Shown: positions 6,142 through 7,044 of the stretch, one piece after another
How positions within the stretch are numbered: the first letter of the stretch is position 1
How the letters are laid out: each line of letters starts with the position of its first letter
Assembly: GCA_958349325.1 (NCBI GenBank)
Contig: CATWCP010000058.1
Span: 1-7,044, forward strand
Source: an uncultured Collinsella sp.
GTDB lineage: Bacteria > Actinomycetota > Coriobacteriia > Coriobacteriales > Coriobacteriaceae
Length of the DNA: 7,044 nt
Direction: 5' to 3'
Program-made: the position numbers and the translations under genes
The notes under the pieces: model-generated
What the model saw: only the letters and a program-made list of their open reading frames with translations
The model's database searches: none
What the model was told of the DNA's origin: nothing

Positions 6142-6180
6142 GCTAATCCCATGGGGGCGGAGGAAAACGGATCATTTTTG
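6142..6180 (+). repeat. Half copy of the 26-bp palindromic repeat
   Basis: These 39 bases match 6873-6911 at 33 positions without gaps, including the shared core AAACGGATCATTTTTG. Only the right half of the palindrome is present; the left half would overlap the end of the regulator gene, where it is absent. It starts four bases after the regulator stop. Confidence 0.7.
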
Positions 6181-6194
6181 TCGCATCGCTTGAC

Positions 6195-6229
6195 AAAAGA
6201 CCCTGCAGCTCGCACTGCAGGGTCTTTTT
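6195..6229. terminator. Bidirectional intrinsic terminator between regulator and ridA
   Basis: GC-rich arms GACCCTGCAG (6199-6208) and CTGCAGGGTC (6215-6224) enclose the loop CTCGCA and are flanked by AAAA (6195-6198) on the left and TTTTT (6225-6229) on the right. Each strand therefore gives a stem followed by a U-run. It serves the two convergent genes, 56 bases after the regulator stop and 29 bases past the ridA stop. Confidence 0.92.
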
Positions 6230-6258
6230 GCATGTCATGTTTAGTTGTTGTCAACACC

Positions 6259-6636
6259 TTAGAGAGCGGCGACGACCTCGATCTCGACCAGACCGCCGGC
6301 CGGAAGGGCGGCAACCTGGAAAGCGCTGCGCGCGGGGAACGGAGCCTCGAACTTGGAGGCGTAGATCTCGTTCACGGCAGCGAAGTCGGCGATGTCGGCC
6401 AGGTAGACCGTGGTCTTGACGACATCGGCAAAGGTGGCGCCGGCAGCGGTCAGCAGGGCCTCGACGTTAGCAAGGGACTGTTTAGCCTGGGCCTCGACGC
6501 CCTCGGGCATCTTGCCGGTTGCGGGGTCGATGCCCAGCTGGCCGGACAGGAACACCATGTTGCCGGTCTGGATGCCGGGGGAATACGGGCCGATGGCTGC
6601 AGGTGCGTTATCGGAAGACACGACGGTCTTGCTCAT
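6259..6636 (-). CDS. ridA: RidA family enamine/imine deaminase
   Basis: A 125-residue protein of normal length for the YjgF/YER057c/UK114 family, a cytoplasmic homotrimer. RidA hydrolyses reactive 2-aminoacrylate and related enamines/imines released by PLP enzymes. Family blocks are NAPAAIGPYSPG (10-21), LSGQLGIDPATG (30-41), QSLANVEALL (53-62), VVKTTVYLADIADFAAVN (72-89) and FPARSAFQV (100-108). R103 corresponds to the catalytic Arg (R105 in human-type numbering), with Y18 and E118 also conserved, so it should be an active Rid protein. AAGGAG lies six bases upstream of the ATG. The gene has its own promoter and terminator, so it is monocistronic. Closeness to a purine cluster may be chance, although some Rid proteins take part in nitrogen-heterocycle catabolism. 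Confidence 0.95.
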   Translation of the reverse strand: MSKTVVSSDNAPAAIGPYSPGIQTGNMVFLSGQLGIDPATGKMPEGVEAQAKQSLANVEALLTAAGATFADVVKTTVYLADIADFAAVNEIYASKFEAPFPARSAFQVAALPAGGLVEIEVVAAL

Positions 6637-6669
6637 GTTTATCTCCTTACGATCAATTGAGAGAGCGTG

Positions 6670-6717
6670 AGCGCGGTGTTCACACCGGGAGGCACAATTC
6701 GGTCTGAACACCGCGCT
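6670..6717 (-). promoter_or_regulatory. Large inverted repeat in the 5' leader of ridA
   Basis: Perfect 13-bp arms AGCGCGGTGTTCA (6670-6682) and TGAACACCGCGCT (6705-6717), then a C-C mismatch and four more pairs (6684-6687 with 6700-6703), enclose a 12-base loop. With the predicted start near 6720, the hairpin would open the ridA mRNA at its extreme 5' end. Alternatively it is an operator overlapping +1. It ends 33 bases before the ridA ATG, leaving the ribosome site free. The 50-base stretch is too symmetrical to be ordinary leader. Confidence 0.75.
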
Positions 6718-6726
6718 TGATTTGGG

Positions 6727-6755
6727 ATAGTACTCAAGGTTTCCGCGCGATGCAA
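6727..6755 (-). promoter_or_regulatory. Probable ridA promoter
   Basis: On the minus strand TTGCAT (-35, 6755-6750), a 17-base spacer and TACTAT (-10, 6732-6727; 4/6). The -35 is a weak match (3/6), which would suit an activated or modest promoter. A dyad ATTATT/AATAAT (6757-6762 and 6776-6781) sits directly upstream of the -35 and could bind a regulator. Confidence 0.45.
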
Positions 6756-6837
6756 GATTATTATCACGTTGCGAGAATAATTTATCGCCCAACGGCGCCT
6801 GTCGGCCGCTGAACGGCATGACCGGACGGTGAAGCTC

Positions 6838-6909
6838 AAAATGATCCGTTTCCCTCCGTCCCCATCGAATCAGGTAATCCATAGGGGACGGAGGGAAACG
6901 GATCATTTT
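6838..6909. repeat. Perfect 26-bp palindromic intergenic repeat
   Basis: The left arm 6838-6863 (begins AAAATGATCCGTTTCC) and the right arm 6884-6909 (ends GGGAAACGGATCATTTT) are perfect reverse complements around a 20-base loop (6864-6883). No ORF and no clear target-site duplication is visible. The A-run and T-run at the outer ends make it terminator-like on both strands, yet it lies between divergent promoters where no terminator is needed. A related half copy is at 6142-6180, so it belongs to a dispersed family (REP- or MITE-like). Confidence 0.85.
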
Positions 6910-6977
6910 TGCTGCAAGGGCTGCTGAAGACTTTATCCTGCTTGGGCCACAGGGCTCGTCCGCCGCAACAGCACCAC

Positions 6978-6983
6978 TATACT
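6978..6983 (+). promoter_or_regulatory. Possible -10 element of the gene starting at 7016
   Basis: TATACT (5/6 to consensus) lies 32 bases before the ATG at 7016. No good -35 is seen at 16-18 bases. It overlaps the small dyad ATACT-TTTG-AGTAT (6979-6992), which could be an operator. The rest of 6910-7015 shows no further features. Confidence 0.3.
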
Positions 6984-7015
6984 TTTGAGTATCTGAGCAT
7001 TTTGAAAGGCAGGAT

Positions 7016-7044
7016 ATGACCGCAACCGCCAGTCGAACCACCAA
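7016..7044 (+). CDS. Start of an unidentified gene, cut by the window edge
   Basis: ATG preceded by AAAGG with a six-base spacer opens a frame reading MTATASRTT to the end of the window. Nine codons are too few to name a product. Evidence for it being real is the ribosome site, the upstream TATACT and its position after a repeat-bearing spacer divergent from ridA. The Thr/Ala-rich start gives no family clue. Confidence 0.5.

Noticed and set aside
6259..7044. Extended 261-residue reading of the ridA frame to the right edge
   Set aside because: The extra N-terminus runs through the promoter, the hairpin and the palindromic repeat. The ATG at 6636 has AAGGAG and gives the normal 125-residue RidA.
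1..7044. CRISPR array, tRNA/rRNA genes, insertion sequence or prophage genes
   Set aside because: I found no regularly spaced repeats, no tRNA cloverleaf and no transposase, integrase or phage-like proteins on either strand.

Overview
The window looks like part of the chromosome of a high-GC anaerobic actinobacterium of the Coriobacteriia, most probably Collinsella or a close relative. This is an inference from three things: GC-rich coding DNA with AT-rich intergenic promoters, the gene complement (YgfK/SsnA purine cluster, YheO-type regulator, RidA), and a dispersed intergenic palindrome whose arms contain AAACGGATCATTTT, which I associate from memory with Collinsella. No sequence search was possible.

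Layout. Bases 1-5129 hold a minus-strand cluster, read from right to left: an NCS2 (nucleobase-ascorbate) permease (5129-3735), the amidohydrolase SsnA (3538-2183) and the flavin/iron-sulfur protein YgfK (2034 to beyond base 1, so only its first 678 residues are present). The two gaps, 196 and 148 bases, are filled with stem-loops. None has a U-tract, so the three genes are probably one transcription unit with structured spacers. Bases 5130-5481 are an AT-rich divergent control region with back-to-back promoters and a long leader. A YheO/DauR-type PAS-HTH regulator (5482-6138) is read to the right. A bidirectional terminator (6195-6229) separates it from ridA (6636-6259, minus strand). ridA has its own recognisable promoter and a strong hairpin near the predicted transcription start. 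A perfect 26-bp inverted repeat lies at 6838-6909, and a further plus-strand gene starts at 7016 and runs off the window.

How the genes may work together. In E. coli ygfK and ssnA lie in the purine-catabolism locus with the molybdenum hydroxylase gene xdhD and a purine permease; related clusters in gut anaerobes are linked to anaerobic purine and urate breakdown. Here the permease would import a purine-like compound, YgfK would carry out a flavin/Fe-S redox step, SsnA would hydrolyse a C-N bond, and the divergent regulator would sense the compound or a product. RidA could clear reactive enamines/imines, but it has its own promoter and may be unrelated.

The most unusual points are the permease, in which the two membrane acidic residues normally essential for purine transport are both glutamine; two look-alike hairpins set 15-16 bases after successive stop codons; a compact three-helix fold predicted upstream of ssnA; a possible structured leader on the regulator mRNA; and the 26-bp palindrome with a separate half copy.
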